Shown here: positions 62,225 to 64,000 of the stretch, piece after piece | How positions within the stretch are numbered: position 1 is the first letter of the stretch | Layout of the letters: each line of letters begins with the position of its first letter | Source of the DNA: Pseudomonas sp. N40(2020) | GTDB taxonomy: Bacteria > Pseudomonadota > Gammaproteobacteria > Pseudomonadales > Pseudomonadaceae | DNA: 64,000 bases | Assembly (NCBI RefSeq): GCF_014472415.1 | Contig: NZ_JACSZV010000003.1 | Span: forward strand, 62,001 to 126,000 | Direction of reading: 5' to 3' | Position numbers and translations under genes: made by a program | Notes under the pieces: generated by a model | The model's input: the letters and a program-made list of their open reading frames with translations, nothing else | What the model was told of the DNA's origin: nothing | The model's database searches: none

Positions 62225-62781
62225 TCCGCAAGAATCCTTCAGGCGATCTCCCCCAAATTGCCGAGTCGGCCTACGTCGATAAAACCGCGATCATCTGCGG
62301 CAAAGTAGTGATTGGCGAAAACGTCTTCGTCGGTCCTTACGCAGTCATCCGCGCTGACGAAGTGGACGCTTCGGGCAACATGGAGCCGATCACCATCGGC
62401 GCCAATTCGAACATCCAGGACGGCGTGGTGATCCACTCCAAATCCGGTGCGGCGGTGACCATCGGCGAGTTCAGCTCCATTGCTCACCGCTCGATCGTCC
62501 ATGGCCCCTGCGTGGTCGGCGACCGGGTGTTCATCGGCTTCAACAGCGTGTTGTTCAATTGCGTGGTCGGCGACGGCTGCGTGGTGCGGCATAACTCGGT
62601 GGTCGACGGTCGTGATTTGCCGGACGCGTTCTACGTGCCCTCCACTACCCGGATCGGGCCGAACACCGACCTTTCGTTATTCCCGCCGGTGAGCGTCAGC
62701 GCTTCGGAGTTTTCCGAAGATGTGGCGCGCACCAACGTCGATCTGGTGCGCGGCTATAAAGCCTTGCAGAACGAGTTCTGA
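62221..62781 (+). CDS. Gamma-carbonic anhydrase-like hexapeptide protein
   Basis: The 186-residue left-handed beta-helix protein has hexapeptide repeats (GKVVIGENVFVGPYAVIRAD, ITIGANSNIQDGVVIHSK, VTIGEFSSIAHRSIVHGPCVVGDRVFIGFNSVLFNCVVGDGCVVRHNSVV). The metal-binding His residues of gamma-class carbonic anhydrases are present (VIHS, and HRSIVH with a four-residue gap). Such genes often accompany Zur-regulated operons and may work with iron or cobalt in place of zinc. Confidence 0.9.
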   Translation: MIRKNPSGDLPQIAESAYVDKTAIICGKVVIGENVFVGPYAVIRADEVDASGNMEPITIGANSNIQDGVVIHSKSGAAVTIGEFSSIAHRSIVHGPCVVGDRVFIGFNSVLFNCVVGDGCVVRHNSVVDGRDLPDAFYVPSTTRIGPNTDLSLFPPVSVSASEFSEDVARTNVDLVRGYKALQNEF

Positions 62782-62784
62782 ACC

Positions 62785-64000
62785 ATGAGCAGCGTACTGA
62801 TCCGCAACGCCAGACTGGTCAACGAGGGGCGTGAGTTCGACGCAGATTTGCTGGTTAGCAACGGCCGCATCGTCAAGATTGCCCGCAGCATCGAAGGTGA
62901 AACCGCGCGCGTGGAAATCGACGCCAAAGGCCAATGGCTGCTGCCGGGCATGATCGATGACCAGGTGCATTTTCGCGAACCCGGCGCGCCGGCCAAGGGC
63001 AGCATACATAGCGAATCCCGCGCGGCGGTCGCGGGTGGCATCACCAGTTTCATGGACATGCCCAACACCAATCCGGCGACTCTCACCCTCCAAGCGCTGG
63101 CGGATAAGAAGCGCCGTGCGGCAATCAGTTCGGTGGCCAATTACGCTTTTCACTTTGGCGTGAGCCAGGACAATCTCGACACCGTTGCCGCACTCAATCC
63201 TTGTGAAGTGGCCGGGGTCAAAGTGTTCATGGGCGCGTCTACAGGCAACATGCTGGTGGATGACCCACAGATTCTTGAACGACTGTTCGCCGAGGTACCG
63301 ACGATTCTGTTGGCACACTGCGAGCACACGCCGAGTATCGACGCCAACGCGGCCAACCTGCGTGAGCGGTTTGGTACTCATCTGCCTCCTGCGGCTCATG
63401 CACTGATTCGCAATGCCGAGGCGTGTTATCGCTCCTCCTCACTGGCCGTGGATCTGGCGAGACGTCACGGCACGCGCCTGCATGTTTTACATCTGACTAC
63501 CGCCCCTGAACTGGAACTGTTCGAGGACAAACCCCTGACGCAAAAACGCATCACTGCCGAGGTCTGCCTGCACCATTTGTTGTTCGATGATCGCGACTAC
63601 TCAAGCCTCGGCAACCTGATCAAATGCAATCCGGCGATCAAGACTCAGGCCTACCGCGATGCATTGCGTGAAGCGTTAAACAGCAATCGACTGGATGTGA
63701 TCGGCAGTGATCATGCCCCCCATACGTGGGACGAAAAGCAGCGTCCCTATGCCGAAGCGCCTTCGGGGTTGCCGTTGGTGCAGCACGCCCTGCCGGCGTT
63801 GCTGGAACTCGTGGCGGAGGGTGTGCTGCCGATCACCACGCTGGTGGCGAAGATCAGCCACCGTGTGGCGGATCTGTTTGCGATTCCGGATCGGGGTTAT
63901 CTGCGTGACGGGTATTGGGCGGATCTGGTATTGGTTAAACCAGAGATGCTGGATGTGTCGCGGCAACCGGTTCTGTCGCAGTGTGGATGGACCCCGTTTA
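62785..64000 (+). CDS. pyrC2: Dihydroorotase-like PyrC2 (3' end missing)
   Basis: At least 405 codons are visible before the window edge; the usual length is about 440-450. The start MSSVLIRNARLVNEGREFDADLLVSNGRIV and the motif LLPGMIDDQVHFREPGAP identify the amidohydrolase. The normal DxHxH metal motif is altered: DDQVH has Gln where the first His stands. Lys in GVKVFMGASTGNM is the probable carbamylated ligand, with HCEH, LHVLHLTT and GSDHAPH later. It is the last visible gene of the Zur operon, and would replace a zinc-rich dihydroorotase in pyrimidine synthesis. Confidence 0.9.
   Translation, partial: MSSVLIRNARLVNEGREFDADLLVSNGRIVKIARSIEGETARVEIDAKGQWLLPGMIDDQVHFREPGAPAKGSIHSESRAAVAGGITSFMDMPNTNPATLTLQALADKKRRAAISSVANYAFHFGVSQDNLDTVAALNPCEVAGVKVFMGASTGNMLVDDPQILERLFAEVPTILLAHCEHTPSIDANAANLRERFGTHLPPAAHALIRNAEACYRSSSLAVDLARRHGTRLHVLHLTTAPELELFEDKPLTQKRITAEVCLHHLLFDDRDYSSLGNLIKCNPAIKTQAYRDALREALNSNRLDVIGSDHAPHTWDEKQRPYAEAPSGLPLVQHALPALLELVAEGVLPITTLVAKISHRVADLFAIPDRGYLRDGYWADLVLVKPEMLDVSRQPVLSQCGWTPF

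Overview
The window reads as chromosomal DNA of a Pseudomonas, most likely of the P. fluorescens group. The reasons are the high GC content, the gene content, many short Pseudomonas-type palindromic (REP/REPIN) repeats between genes, and a gene order that matches, from general knowledge of the genus, the P. aeruginosa stretch from pst through purEK, aspA, pycAB, uvrD and pdxY to the zinc operon near oriC. Two sites matching the Pseudomonas parS consensus near the right end fit an origin-proximal position. I saw no rRNA, tRNA, CRISPR array, insertion sequence or prophage.

Layout. 1-6.0 kb: pstA (cut by the window edge), pstC and pstS with two PHO boxes, then an MFS transporter. 6.2-10.3 kb: a thioesterase, a sugar-phosphate mutarotase, two small envelope proteins and purEK, whose leader holds a strong terminator. 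10.6-16.2 kb: a LysR regulator divergent from aspA, a Na+:alanine symporter gene and a cytoplasmic asparaginase gene (Asn to Asp to fumarate). 16.2-19.1 kb: an unknown small gene in AT-rich DNA, an AraC-type regulator and an acetylpolyamine amidohydrolase. 19.3-23.9 kb: a very large DUF6543 (dermonecrotic toxin-like) gene split by one in-frame TAA. 23.8-27.2 kb: a MocR-type regulator divergent from a paiB-GNAT-GNAT operon; its linker DNA is built from repeated DnaA-box-like nonamers.

27.3-29.9 kb: a toxin-first hipA-hipB pair preceded by three TGCA-N6-TGCA sites spaced exactly 41 bp, and a DUF6124 gene with a long structured leader. 29.9-32.6 kb: a homocysteine S-methyltransferase divergent from an amino-acid ABC binding protein and permease that lack a local ATPase. 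32.7-38.0 kb: two tandem paralogous autotransporters. 38.2-43.8 kb: two-subunit pyruvate carboxylase (pycAB), its divergent LysR regulator, a small conserved protein and an RpiR-type regulator. 43.9-54.9 kb: a GGDEF/EAL protein, uvrD, a Tim44-like protein, a SUKH protein, a KefB-type antiporter, a thioesterase, pdxY and a DUF3301 protein.

54.9-64.0 kb: a zinc-starvation region. It has two COG0523 GTPases (one is zigA), a DUF1826 gene, two Zur-box-like palindromes, and an overlapping operon of folE2, a zinc-type ABC transporter (ATPase, permease, binding protein), a gamma-carbonic-anhydrase-like protein and pyrC2 (cut by the right edge). Together these genes would replace zinc enzymes with less zinc-dependent versions and scavenge the metal.
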